Both the position numbers and the translations under genes were made by a program. Under the pieces are notes generated by a model. That model worked only from the letters and a program-made list of their open reading frames with translations, was not told where the DNA came from and did not search any database. This document shows, one piece after another, positions 1-7,103 of a DNA stretch of 40,090 nt (position 1 is its first letter; every line of letters begins with the position of its first letter). The stretch covers positions 1 to 40,090 of the forward strand of contig NZ_JAIXTJ010000032.1 of NCBI RefSeq assembly GCF_027483985.1. The letters are read 5' to 3'. The stretch comes from Flavobacterium sp. (lineage in GTDB: Bacteria; Bacteroidota; Bacteroidia; Flavobacteriales; Flavobacteriaceae).

Positions 1-150
1 GATTAGAAAAAGTATTATTAAAATTTCCATAGTTTAAAATTACAAAAAAAGAGCATAAATCCCTATTATCGGAAATAGCTCCTTTTGTGAGTGCAAATAT
101 CTGAAAAAAAATTGAATGCTCGAAATTTATCTCCAAGTCAATTCTTTAGA

Positions 151-723
151 CTATAATTTATCGAAAATTTGATTCAATCGTTCGTTAACTTCTAAGATGG
201 TTCCGATACCATTTACAGCGTGAAATTTTCCTTGAGATTTGTAATAATCCATCAAAGGTGCTGTTTTTTGGTTGTATTCGTCGTAACGATTTCTGATTTT
301 TTCTTCGTCTTGATCGTCTGGTCTTCCTGAAGTTTTTCCTCTTTCTAACAAACGTGCTACAAGGACATTATCATCTGCTTCAAGCGCAACCGTTGCTGTA
401 ATACTTTGTTCTTTAGACTCCAAAAAGTTATCTAAAGCTTCTGCTTGTGCTAAAGTTCTTGGAAAACCATCAAATAAAAATCCAGCCGAATCTGGGTTTT
501 TATCAACTTCACTTTGCAACATTTTAATGGTAACTTCATCAGGAACCAAATCGCCTTTGTCCATATAGGTTTTGGCTAATTTTCCTAAATCAGTATCATT
601 TTTGATGTTAAATCTAAAAATATCTCCTGTTGAAAGATGTGTTAAATTGTATTTTTCTTTTAAAAATTCAGCTTGTGTGCCTTTTCCTGCACCTGGTTTT
701 CCGAAAAGAACGATGTTGATCAT
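151..723 (-). CDS. adk: Adenylate kinase
   Basis: Catalyses ATP + AMP to 2 ADP in the cytoplasm, balancing the adenine nucleotide pool. The 190-aa protein has the P-loop GKPGAGKGT at residues 8-16, the NMP-binding part with STGDIFR near residue 32, DGFPRT near residue 85, and a short LID around GKTSGRPDD. The length and the missing four-cysteine zinc LID mark it as a short-LID adenylate kinase. It lies downstream of hpt on the same strand, 93 bp apart. The spacer is filled with heptanucleotide repeats and I see no separate promoter, so co-transcription with hpt is likely. The family assignment is secure; the operon is inferred. Confidence 0.97.
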   Translation of the reverse strand: MINIVLFGKPGAGKGTQAEFLKEKYNLTHLSTGDIFRFNIKNDTDLGKLAKTYMDKGDLVPDEVTIKMLQSEVDKNPDSAGFLFDGFPRTLAQAEALDNFLESKEQSITATVALEADDNVLVARLLERGKTSGRPDDQDEEKIRNRYDEYNQKTAPLMDYYKSQGKFHAVNGIGTILEVNERLNQIFDKL

Positions 724-734
724 AAAAATTTATT

Positions 735-809
735 TGATTTTTGATTTTTGATTGCTGATTTTTGATTCTTTTTTTACTTCTAAAATCAAAAATCGTGAAT
801 CTTCAATCG
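735..809. repeat. Inverted pair of heptanucleotide arrays in the hpt-adk spacer
   Basis: Positions 735-769 hold five consecutive 7-nt units of the type TGATTTT, with variants TGATTGC and TGATTCT. Positions 782-809 hold four 7-nt units of the reverse-complement type, beginning AAAATCA, AAAATCG. The two blocks can pair: GATTTTTGATT (757-767) is fully complementary to AATCAAAAATC (784-794). A transcript through the spacer could therefore form an AU-rich hairpin. It has no GC-rich stem like a normal terminator. Confidence 0.75.
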
Positions 810-816
810 TTAATTA

Positions 817-1347
817 TTATTGTGCTAATTGATATACGTCTGCTAGGTTTCTTCCTAATCCGTCGTAGTCTAAACCATATCCAACGATGAATTTATTTGG
901 AATTCTAATTCCAACGTAATCTATTTTAATATCTTTTTTGTATGCTTCTGGTTTGAAAAATAAAGTTGCGATTTTTAAATGCTTTACTCCTTTTTCTTTA
1001 AAAATTGCTTTCAATTCTTCAATTGTATTTCCTGTATCTACAATATCTTCAACGATTACAACCGTTCTTCCTTCAAGGTTTTCGTTGATTCCAATTAGTT
1101 GTTTAACGTCATTTGTAGATTGCGTTCCTTCATAAGAAGCCATTTTCACGAAACTCACTTCGCACATACCACGATATTGTTTCATTAAATCGCCCATTAC
1201 CATAAATGAACCGTTCAAAACACCAATAAAAACTGGAACTTCGTCAAAGAAATCGTCGTCCATTTGCTTCGCCATATTTTTAATTGCAAAATCAATTTCT
1301 TCTGAAGAAATAAATGGCTCAAACGTTTTATCGTGAAGGTGTATCAT
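817..1347 (-). CDS. hpt: Hypoxanthine phosphoribosyltransferase
   Basis: Purine salvage enzyme that converts hypoxanthine (and probably guanine) plus PRPP to IMP or GMP in the cytoplasm. The 176-aa length fits the family. The PRPP-binding signature VIVEDIVDTGNT is at about residues 97-108, the loop GVLNGSFMV at 42-50, and VGYGLDYDGLGRNL near the C-terminus is the usual purine-contact region. It is the first gene of a probable hpt-adk transcript. A promoter-like sequence lies just upstream at 1376-1409, and purK and purE lie nearby on the other strand, so purine genes cluster here. Confidence 0.97.
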   Translation of the reverse strand: MIHLHDKTFEPFISSEEIDFAIKNMAKQMDDDFFDEVPVFIGVLNGSFMVMGDLMKQYRGMCEVSFVKMASYEGTQSTNDVKQLIGINENLEGRTVVIVEDIVDTGNTIEELKAIFKEKGVKHLKIATLFFKPEAYKKDIKIDYVGIRIPNKFIVGYGLDYDGLGRNLADVYQLAQ

Positions 1348-1375
1348 TGTGTTGTTGTTTTAAAAAATAAAGGAG

Positions 1376-1409
1376 CAAATTTAGTGAAGTATTAAGTATT
1401 AAGTATCAA
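1376..1409 (-). promoter_or_regulatory. Bacteroidota-type promoter for hpt
   Basis: Read on the minus strand, TAAATTTG (plus 1376-1383) matches the -7 consensus TAnnTTTG. A TTG (plus 1407-1409) lies 23 bp upstream, at the upper limit of the accepted spacing. Transcription would start about 20 nt before the hpt ATG. The -33 box lies inside the 7-bp repeat array, so it could be fortuitous. Confidence 0.5.
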
Positions 1410-1421
1410 GTATTAAGATTT
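1387..1421. repeat. Heptanucleotide tandem array (AAGTATT)
   Basis: Five consecutive 7-nt units starting at 1387, 1394, 1401, 1408 and 1415: AAGTATT three times, AAGTATC once, and a degenerate AAGATTT. The array fills the space between the divergent hpt (minus) and the hypothetical gene at 1448 (plus). Confidence 0.85.
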
Positions 1422-1447
1422 TTTTGCTAAAATACTATATTTACAAA

Positions 1448-1990
1448 ATGAATGCAGCATATTACAATCAAATCGCCAATAGCACAGCACATAGGAAAAG
1501 TAGAGATGATAATAAAGATTTCATCTTTGCCAATCCTGATTATTTAAAGTATTTATTAGAAATTGCATTTAATAGTAAGGACAAAAATCACCATAAAGCG
1601 TGTTGGATTTTGGAGTTGATTTGTGAAGAAAAAATGGATTTATTTTTACCTTTTTTAGAAGATTTTTGCGAGACTTTACCTCATTATAAAAATGATTCTG
1701 CCATACGCTCGATTTCTAAAATTTGTTTATTTCTATCCAATTCTAAAAAATATTCTTTAACAGAAAATCAAGAAGAAAAGATAATTGAGACTTGTTTGGA
1801 TTGGTTGATTGAATCTGACAAAGCCGCAAATGCTGCATACACAATGCGAACTCTTTACAACCTTGGCAAAAAACACCATTGGGTAAATGAGGAATTAAAA
1901 TTTTTACTTCAAAGAGATTGCAGTCACCAAACTCCTGCTTATAAAGCGGCAGTGAAAGATATTTTGAAAAAATTAACAAGGTCAAAATAA
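1448..1990 (+). CDS. Hypothetical helical (HEAT-like) protein
   Basis: A 180-aa soluble protein without signal peptide or membrane segment. It is mostly amphipathic helices with regularly spaced Leu, Ile and Cys residues (for example HHKACWILELICEEK and AAYTMRTLYNLGK), which suggests an alpha-helical repeat fold such as HEAT. I start it at the ATG at 1448; the open frame extends to a TTG at 1424, but that part lies in AT-rich repeat-derived DNA. From memory, similar flavobacterial proteins sometimes carry the name adenylosuccinate lyase. I see no lyase signature loop and it is far too short, so I do not accept that name. Function unknown. Confidence 0.8.
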   Translation: MNAAYYNQIANSTAHRKSRDDNKDFIFANPDYLKYLLEIAFNSKDKNHHKACWILELICEEKMDLFLPFLEDFCETLPHYKNDSAIRSISKICLFLSNSKKYSLTENQEEKIIETCLDWLIESDKAANAAYTMRTLYNLGKKHHWVNEELKFLLQRDCSHQTPAYKAAVKDILKKLTRSK

Positions 1991-1993
1991 TTA

Positions 1994-2022
1994 TTTACGT
2001 ACATTTGTAAAAACTTTACGTA
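1994..2022 (+). promoter_or_regulatory. Candidate promoter and operator of the VapBC-type module
   Basis: A -7 element TACATTTG is at 2000-2007. It lies between two copies of TTTACGTA (1994-2001 and 2015-2022), each containing the palindrome TACGTA. The copies are 21 bp apart, two helical turns, as expected for paired binding of a ribbon-helix-helix antitoxin. No -33 box is visible. The 21-bp spacing also equals three times the 7-bp period of other spacers here, so a repeat origin is possible. Confidence 0.5.
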
Positions 2023-2023
2023 T

Positions 2024-2290
2024 ATGAATACTAAACTCACTTTATCTCTTGAAAAAGAAATTATAGAAAAAGCTAAAATCTATGCTAAAGGAACCGGCAG
2101 AAGTTTATCTGAAATGGTTGAAAATTATTTTAGAAGTTTGGTTGAAAAACCAAATAAAAACGACAATAAAGATGAATATGCAGACATAGATCCTCAATTA
2201 AAAAAATTAATTGGAATCATAAAATTACCTGATGATTTTGATATTAAAAAAGCAAAAGAAGACTATTACAAAGAAAAATATGGTATATGA
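2024..2290 (+). CDS. VapB-like antitoxin (DUF6364-type, ribbon-helix-helix)
   Basis: An 88-aa protein. The N-terminus MNTKLTLSLEKEIIEKAKIY has the beta strand followed by helix typical of ribbon-helix-helix DNA-binding antitoxins, then a GRSLSEMVENYF second helix. The C-terminal half is acidic and charged (about 45-88) and probably wraps the toxin. Its stop overlaps the toxin start in ATGA (2287-2290), the usual translational coupling of TA pairs. I infer that it neutralises the PIN toxin and represses its own promoter at the TACGTA boxes just upstream. Confidence 0.85.
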   Translation: MNTKLTLSLEKEIIEKAKIYAKGTGRSLSEMVENYFRSLVEKPNKNDNKDEYADIDPQLKKLIGIIKLPDDFDIKKAKEDYYKEKYGI

Positions 2291-2703
2291 AAAACATATT
2301 TATCGACACCAATATTTTAGTAGATGTTTTTGCAAATAGAATTCCATTCATTGAAAACTCTTTAAAAATTTACAATTTTGGAATACAAAAAAAAATAGCT
2401 CTATATACATCTTCAAATACAATTTCTACAATTCATTACATTTTAAAAAAATCAATTTCTGAAGAAAAAACTAGAATGGCTATTGAACATATTTTAACAC
2501 ATATCTCTGTTATTCCGGTTGACATTAACATTTTAAAAAAAAGCTTGAAATCCAATCATAAAGATTTTGAAGATGCAATACAAATTGTTTCTGCTCAATC
2601 AATTAATGATATGAATTGCATTGTAACAAGAGATTTGAAAGATTATAAATATGCCGAAATCAATGTATTAACACCCGATGATTTCTTAAGCACACTAGAA
2701 TAA
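2287..2703 (+). CDS. PIN-domain toxin (VapC-like ribonuclease)
   Basis: The 138-aa protein has the PIN layout: IDTNILVD with Asp7 in the first strand, an acidic DFEDAIQ stretch (Asp93, Asp96) before the last helix, and TRDLKDY with Asp116. These acidic residues bind the metal in PIN ribonucleases. Members of the family cut RNA, often tRNA or rRNA; the target here is unknown. It overlaps the antitoxin gene by 4 nt. The pair sits between a hypothetical gene and purK, an unusual site for an addiction module, which suggests insertion. Confidence 0.88.
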   Translation: MKNIFIDTNILVDVFANRIPFIENSLKIYNFGIQKKIALYTSSNTISTIHYILKKSISEEKTRMAIEHILTHISVIPVDINILKKSLKSNHKDFEDAIQIVSAQSINDMNCIVTRDLKDYKYAEINVLTPDDFLSTLE

Positions 2704-2750
2704 GATTTAAAAAATAGAAAATTCAAAAAAAATAACACAACTACAACACA

Positions 2751-3908
2751 ATGAATTATTTCTCATCCGATTTTAAATTAGGAATTCTCGGTGGCGGACA
2801 ATTAGGTAAAATGCTATTGACCGAAACTAGAAAATTCGATATACAAACATTGGTTTTAGAACCAAGCGAAGAAGCTCCAGCAAGATACAGTTGCAACGCT
2901 TTTTACAAAGGAAGTTTGATGGATTATGACACCGTTTATCAATTTGGTAAAATGGTAAATTTGTTAACCATAGAAATTGAAAACGTAAACCTTGATGCTT
3001 TAGACGTTTTGGAATCGGAAGGATTGCCTATATTTCCATCACCAAAAACGTTACGTTTAATTCAGAATAAAGGTCGTCAAAAAGATTTTTATGTTGAAAA
3101 TAACATTCCAACTTCACCTCATCAACGGTTTGTGGATTTGAATGATTTGAAAAAATCATTAGAAAAAGACGAATTAGAATTTCCTTTTGTATGGAAATGT
3201 GCTCAATTTGGTTATGATGGAAATGGTGTAAAAATAGTTCGTTCAACAATAGATTTAGTCAATTTGCCTGAAGTGGAATGCATTGCAGAGCAAATGGTTC
3301 CGTTCAAAAATGAGTTGGCTGTAATTGTAGCTCGTTCAGTTTCTGGTGAAGTAAAAACTTATCCTGTTGTTGAAATGGAATTCCATCCTGAAGCCAATCA
3401 AGTCGAATATGTAATTTGTCCTGCAAGAATTGACGAGAAAGTGGCTCAAAAAGCTACTGAAGTTGCCTTAAAAGTTTCTGAAGTTTTCAATCATGTTGGT
3501 TTATTAGCGGTCGAAATGTTTCAAACCGAAGACGATGAAATTCTAGTAAACGAAGTCGCTCCAAGACCACACAATTCAGGACATTATTCGATAGAAGCGA
3601 GTTATACTTCACAATTTGAAAATCATTTGCGCGCCATTTTAAATTTACCTTTAGGAACTACCGATAGCAAAGTTGCCGGAATTATGGTAAATTTGGTCGG
3701 AGAAGAAGGTTTTTCAGGTCAAGTAATTTATGAAAACATAGAAAAAATAATGGCCATTGATGGCGTAACGCCACACATTTACGGCAAAAGAGAAACTCGT
3801 CCGTTTAGAAAAATGGGACACGTTACGATTGTAAATGAGAATATGGTGGAAGCGAGAAAAGTTGCTGAGGAAGTTAAGAATAGTATTAGAGTTATCAGTG
3901 TTCAGTAA
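2751..3908 (+). CDS. purK: 5-(carboxyamino)imidazole ribonucleotide synthase
   Basis: De novo purine synthesis: ATP-dependent carboxylation of AIR to N5-CAIR with bicarbonate. The 385-aa protein begins with the PurK dinucleotide-like loop GILGGGQLGKM (about 11-21), followed by the ATP-grasp domain with FPFVWKCAQFGYDGNG near residue 145 and the ligand region LVNEVAPRPHNSGHYSIEA near 265-283. Its product is the substrate of PurE, encoded 72 bp downstream. The last codons and the stop lie inside a CAGT repeat of nearly 7-bp period (3896-3932). Confidence 0.97.
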   Translation: MNYFSSDFKLGILGGGQLGKMLLTETRKFDIQTLVLEPSEEAPARYSCNAFYKGSLMDYDTVYQFGKMVNLLTIEIENVNLDALDVLESEGLPIFPSPKTLRLIQNKGRQKDFYVENNIPTSPHQRFVDLNDLKKSLEKDELEFPFVWKCAQFGYDGNGVKIVRSTIDLVNLPEVECIAEQMVPFKNELAVIVARSVSGEVKTYPVVEMEFHPEANQVEYVICPARIDEKVAQKATEVALKVSEVFNHVGLLAVEMFQTEDDEILVNEVAPRPHNSGHYSIEASYTSQFENHLRAILNLPLGTTDSKVAGIMVNLVGEEGFSGQVIYENIEKIMAIDGVTPHIYGKRETRPFRKMGHVTIVNENMVEARKVAEEVKNSIRVISVQ

Positions 3909-3977
3909 TCAGTCGCAGTTTTCAGTTGTAGTCAACAGAAACAACTATAAACTAAAAACAATAAACAACAAACAATA
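3896..3977. repeat. Two adjoining heptad arrays between purK and purE
   Basis: CAGT or TAGT recurs at 3896, 3903, 3910, 3916, 3923 and 3929 (steps 7, 7, 6, 7, 6), covering the purK stop codon. AACnnnn units then start at 3943, 3950, 3957, 3964 and 3971 with exact 7-bp steps (AACTATA, AACTAAA, AACAATA, AACAACA, AACAATA). The purE ATG follows three bases later. Confidence 0.85.
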
Positions 3978-3980
3978 AAT

Positions 3981-4466
3981 ATGAGCAAAGTAGCCATAAT
4001 AATGGGAAGCATATCAGATATGCCTGTAATGCAAGAAGCCATAGACATCTTAAAAGGATTTGACATCGAAACCGAAGTAGATATCGTTTCGGCACACAGA
4101 ACGCCCGAAAAATTATTTGATTTTAGTAAAAACGCACACACTCGCGGCATTTCAGTAATTATTGCTGGTGCTGGTGGCGCGGCTCATTTACCTGGAATGG
4201 TTGCTTCAATGTCACCTCTTCCTGTAATTGGAGTTCCAGTAAAATCTAGTAATTCTATCGATGGTTGGGATTCTGTTTTATCGATCCTTCAAATGCCTGG
4301 TGGCGTTCCTGTGGCAACTGTTGCATTAAACGGAGCAAAAAACGCCGGAATTCTAGCCGCACAAATCATCGGAAGTCACGATAAATGTGTCCTTGATAAA
4401 ATCATTTTCTACAAAGAAAGTTTGAAAGATGCTGTGAATAAAGCCGCATCTGAATTGAAAAAATAA
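3981..4466 (+). CDS. purE: 5-(carboxyamino)imidazole ribonucleotide mutase
   Basis: Class I PurE, which moves the carboxyl group of N5-CAIR to give CAIR in purine synthesis. The 161-aa protein carries the phosphate-binding MGSISDM (about 8-14), SAHRTPE near residue 38, the glycine-rich IIAGAGGAAHLPGM (about 60-73) and SSNSIDGWDSVLSILQMPGGVPVATV (about 90-115) of the octameric class I enzymes. It pairs with purK immediately upstream. The ATG follows directly after a heptad array and is the only sensible start. Confidence 0.97.
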   Translation: MSKVAIIMGSISDMPVMQEAIDILKGFDIETEVDIVSAHRTPEKLFDFSKNAHTRGISVIIAGAGGAAHLPGMVASMSPLPVIGVPVKSSNSIDGWDSVLSILQMPGGVPVATVALNGAKNAGILAAQIIGSHDKCVLDKIIFYKESLKDAVNKAASELKK

Positions 4467-4467
4467 T

Positions 4468-4475
4468 TATCTTTG
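4468..4475 (+). promoter_or_regulatory. -7 element before the ParE-type TA module
   Basis: TATCTTTG matches TAnnTTTG and lies 14 nt before the antitoxin ATG, just after the purE stop. No -33 box is visible at the right distance. It would give the module its own promoter and a very short leader. Confidence 0.4.
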
Positions 4476-4489
4476 ATAAAAAGAATACT

Positions 4490-4717
4490 ATGAACATTCA
4501 AACTTCTAAAATTGAGTTGGCAAAGGTTATTTTGGATATTGAAAACCCAAAGTTGATTGAAGAAATTTTGCTTTTGATACAATCCAAATCCACTTTAACC
4601 GAAAAGCAAAAAGAGGCTATTGATGAAGCAATTTATTCATTGGAAAATAATGAAGGAATTGCGCATAATATGGTTATGGAAGAAACTAGAAATCGTTATT
4701 CAAAATATTTCAAATAA
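4490..4717 (+). CDS. Putative antitoxin of a ParE/RelE-type module
   Basis: A 75-aa, charged, mostly helical protein. The N-terminal MNIQTSKIELAKVILDIEN and the following LIEEILLLIQSK are typical of small antitoxins encoded before ParE/RelE toxins in Bacteroidota. I see no clear ribbon-helix-helix or helix-turn-helix motif, so the call rests mainly on size and context. It overlaps the toxin gene by one base (TAATG, 4715-4719). Confidence 0.72.
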   Translation: MNIQTSKIELAKVILDIENPKLIEEILLLIQSKSTLTEKQKEAIDEAIYSLENNEGIAHNMVMEETRNRYSKYFK

Positions 4718-5004
4718 TGAATGTTATTTGGTCGCCACAAGCCAAAAAAGACTATTGGCAAAACATTGATTATCTTGAAGCTGAATGGACATTTCAAGAT
4801 GTTGTGAATTTTATCGACAAAGTTGACTACACCATTACTTTATTAGATAAAAATAACATTGAATTCATTTCTACAAATTATAAAGAAATTAATAAAGTGG
4901 TGATTACAAAACAAATTACTCTTTATTACAAAATAAATTCCAACACCTTAGAATTACTTCGTTTTTGGAATACATACCAAAATTTAGAAAATTTTAAACT
5001 TTAA
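4717..5004 (+). CDS. ParE/RelE superfamily toxin
   Basis: The 95-aa protein fits the ParE/RelE fold: WSPQAKKDYWQNIDYLEAEW at the N-terminus (strand, then two helices), the central strand region KVVITKQITLYYKI, and the C-terminal LELLRFWNTYQN, which is characteristic of the flavobacterial branch. The family blocks gyrase (ParE) or cuts mRNA on the ribosome (RelE); the sequence alone does not decide. It is translationally coupled to the preceding antitoxin. The module lies between purE and the M3 peptidase gene. Confidence 0.85.
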   Translation: MNVIWSPQAKKDYWQNIDYLEAEWTFQDVVNFIDKVDYTITLLDKNNIEFISTNYKEINKVVITKQITLYYKINSNTLELLRFWNTYQNLENFKL

Positions 5005-5008
5005 AAAA

Positions 5009-5032
5009 CTTTGCGCCTTTGCGCCTTTGCGA
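5009..5032. repeat. CTTTGCGC octamer, three tandem copies
   Basis: Three consecutive 8-bp units: CTTTGCGC (5009), CTTTGCGC (5017) and CTTTGCGA (5025). It is one of the few GC-richer non-coding spots here, between the toxin stop and the peptidase start. From memory, the same phrase recurs in intergenic DNA of other Flavobacterium genomes. Confidence 0.8.
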
Positions 5033-5035
5033 GCA

Positions 5036-7093
5036 ATGAAAACACTTACCTCAACATTCAACACCAAACATAACACCGCACCTTTTTCGCAAATAAAACT
5101 TGAAGATTACAAACCTGCTTTTATCGAAAATATCGCTCAAGCAAAAGCAGAAATTGATGCAATAATCACAAATTCTGAAGCTCCAACATTTGAAAATACG
5201 ATTGTGGCTTTAGATTTTGCTGGTGAACAATTGGATAGATTATCATCAATTTTCTTCAATTTGAATTCGGCAGAAACTTGTGACGAAATGCAAAAAATCG
5301 CTCAAGAAGTTTCTCCGTTATTGACTGAATTTAGCAATGACATTGCTTTAAATGAAGATTTGTTCAAAAGAGTAAAAGCCGTTTACGATCAAAAAGATTC
5401 TTTGAATTTAACTACTGAACAAGCTACTTTATTAGATAAAAAATTCAAAGGATTTTCTAGAAATGGAGCATTATTGAATGAAGAAGACAAATTAAAATTA
5501 CGCGAAATTGACACTGAATTAGCCAAAATCAAATTGACTTATGGCGAAAATGTTTTGGCAGAAACCAACAACTATCAATTGCATATCACCAACGAAGCGG
5601 ATTTAAAAGGTTTGCCTGATGGCGCAAAAGAAATGGCAGCAAGTTTGGCAAAGTCAAAAGAATTGGAAGGTTGGGTTTTCACTTTAGATTTTCCGAGTTA
5701 TTTACCTTTTGTTACTTATGTTGAAAATCGTGAATTGCGAAAAGAAATCGCAATTGCAGCCGGAAAAAAATCATTTCAAGATAACGAATTTGATAACAAA
5801 GAAAACGTAAAACGCATTGTAGAATTACGTCACAAGCGTGCAAATTTATTAGGATACAAATCACATTCTGATTTTGTTTTGGAAGAACGAATGGCTCAAA
5901 ATCCTGAAAAAGTACTTTCTTTTTTAAATGATTTATTAGAAAAAGCAAAACCTGCTTCCCAAAAAGAATTTGCTCAATTAACCGCTTTCGCAAAAGAACT
6001 TGACGGAATTGACCAACTCGAAAAATGGGATGGCGCTTATTATTCGGAAAAATTGAAGCAAAAACTATTCAACTTTGATGATGAAATTTTAAAACCTTAT
6101 TTCAAGTTAGAAAATGTTTTAAATGGAGCTTTTACTATTGCTGAAAAGTTATTCGGAATTACTTTTAAAGAAGTTTTTGATATAGACAAATACCACGAAG
6201 ATGTTCAAACATTTGAAGTTTTGTCCTCAAGCAGTTGGGGATCGGAAGGACAATTAGTTGCCATTTTCTACTCCGATTTTTTCCCAAGAAAAGGAAAACG
6301 AAATGGCGCTTGGATGACTTCGTATAAATCGCAAGCTATAAAAAATGGAATCAATGAAAGACCACACGTTTCTATAGTTTGCAATTTCACTCCACCAATT
6401 TTAACTTCCGAGAAGTCGGAAGCCAAACCTTCACTCCTAACCTTCAATGAAGTAACCACTTTATTTCACGAATTTGGTCACGCTTTACACGGAATGTTAG
6501 CCAATACAACTTATCCAAGTTTATCTGGAACATCGGTTTATTGGGATTTTGTGGAATTACCAAGTCAGGTTATGGAAAACTGGTGCTACGAGCCAGAAGC
6601 GTTGGCTTTGTTTGCAAAACATTATGAAACTGGAGAAATCATTCCTCAAGAATATGTAGAAAAAATCAAAGAAAGTGCGAGTTTCTTGGAAGGAATGGCA
6701 ACTTTAAGACAATTGAGTTTCGGAATTTTAGATATGACTTATCACGGAAAATCTCAAACTATCGCTGACGTAAAAGCTTTTGAAAAACAAGCTATGGAAG
6801 GCACAAGTTTATATCCTGATGTTGCTGAGAATTGTATGAGTACGTCATTCTCACATATTTTTCAAGGCGGATATTCTTCAGGATATTATAGTTATAAATG
6901 GGCAGAAGTTTTAGATGCTGATGCGTTTGCTTACTTCCAAGAAAAAGGAATTTTCAATAAAGAAGTAGCAACTAAATTTAAAGATAACGTACTTTCAAAA
7001 GGCGGAACAGAATTACCAATGGAATTGTATAAAAAGTTTCGTGGTCAAGAACCGAAGGCTGATGCTTTGTTGAAACGTGCTGGGTTGATTTAA
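5036..7093 (+). CDS. M3 family zinc metallopeptidase (peptidyl-dipeptidase / oligopeptidase A-like)
   Basis: Cytoplasmic or periplasmic peptidase that degrades short peptides. The 685-aa length and helical N-terminal half fit the thimet/Dcp family. The zinc motif HEFGH is at residues 478-482, followed by ALHG; the third zinc ligand is expected in the DFVELPSQVMENW stretch about 25 residues later. The conserved SFSHIFQGGYSSGYYSYKWA near residue 610 is the substrate-contact segment of M3 peptidases. No signal peptide is seen. I start at the ATG at 5036; a TTG three codons earlier lies inside the octamer repeat. Confidence 0.93.
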   Translation: MKTLTSTFNTKHNTAPFSQIKLEDYKPAFIENIAQAKAEIDAIITNSEAPTFENTIVALDFAGEQLDRLSSIFFNLNSAETCDEMQKIAQEVSPLLTEFSNDIALNEDLFKRVKAVYDQKDSLNLTTEQATLLDKKFKGFSRNGALLNEEDKLKLREIDTELAKIKLTYGENVLAETNNYQLHITNEADLKGLPDGAKEMAASLAKSKELEGWVFTLDFPSYLPFVTYVENRELRKEIAIAAGKKSFQDNEFDNKENVKRIVELRHKRANLLGYKSHSDFVLEERMAQNPEKVLSFLNDLLEKAKPASQKEFAQLTAFAKELDGIDQLEKWDGAYYSEKLKQKLFNFDDEILKPYFKLENVLNGAFTIAEKLFGITFKEVFDIDKYHEDVQTFEVLSSSSWGSEGQLVAIFYSDFFPRKGKRNGAWMTSYKSQAIKNGINERPHVSIVCNFTPPILTSEKSEAKPSLLTFNEVTTLFHEFGHALHGMLANTTYPSLSGTSVYWDFVELPSQVMENWCYEPEALALFAKHYETGEIIPQEYVEKIKESASFLEGMATLRQLSFGILDMTYHGKSQTIADVKAFEKQAMEGTSLYPDVAENCMSTSFSHIFQGGYSSGYYSYKWAEVLDADAFAYFQEKGIFNKEVATKFKDNVLSKGGTELPMELYKKFRGQEPKADALLKRAGLI

Positions 7094-7103
7094 ATTATTT
7101 GAT

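Noticed and set aside
938..1135. Short open frame on the plus strand inside hpt
   Set aside because: It is antisense to a well-supported gene and has no recognisable features.
1448..1990. Adenylosuccinate lyase
   Set aside because: 180 aa is far too short and no lyase signature loop is visible, in spite of the purine neighbours.
1387..3977. Heptad arrays considered as CRISPR or as one mobile repeat
   Set aside because: Units are 7 bp without unique spacers, and unit sequences differ between loci; no cas genes are present.
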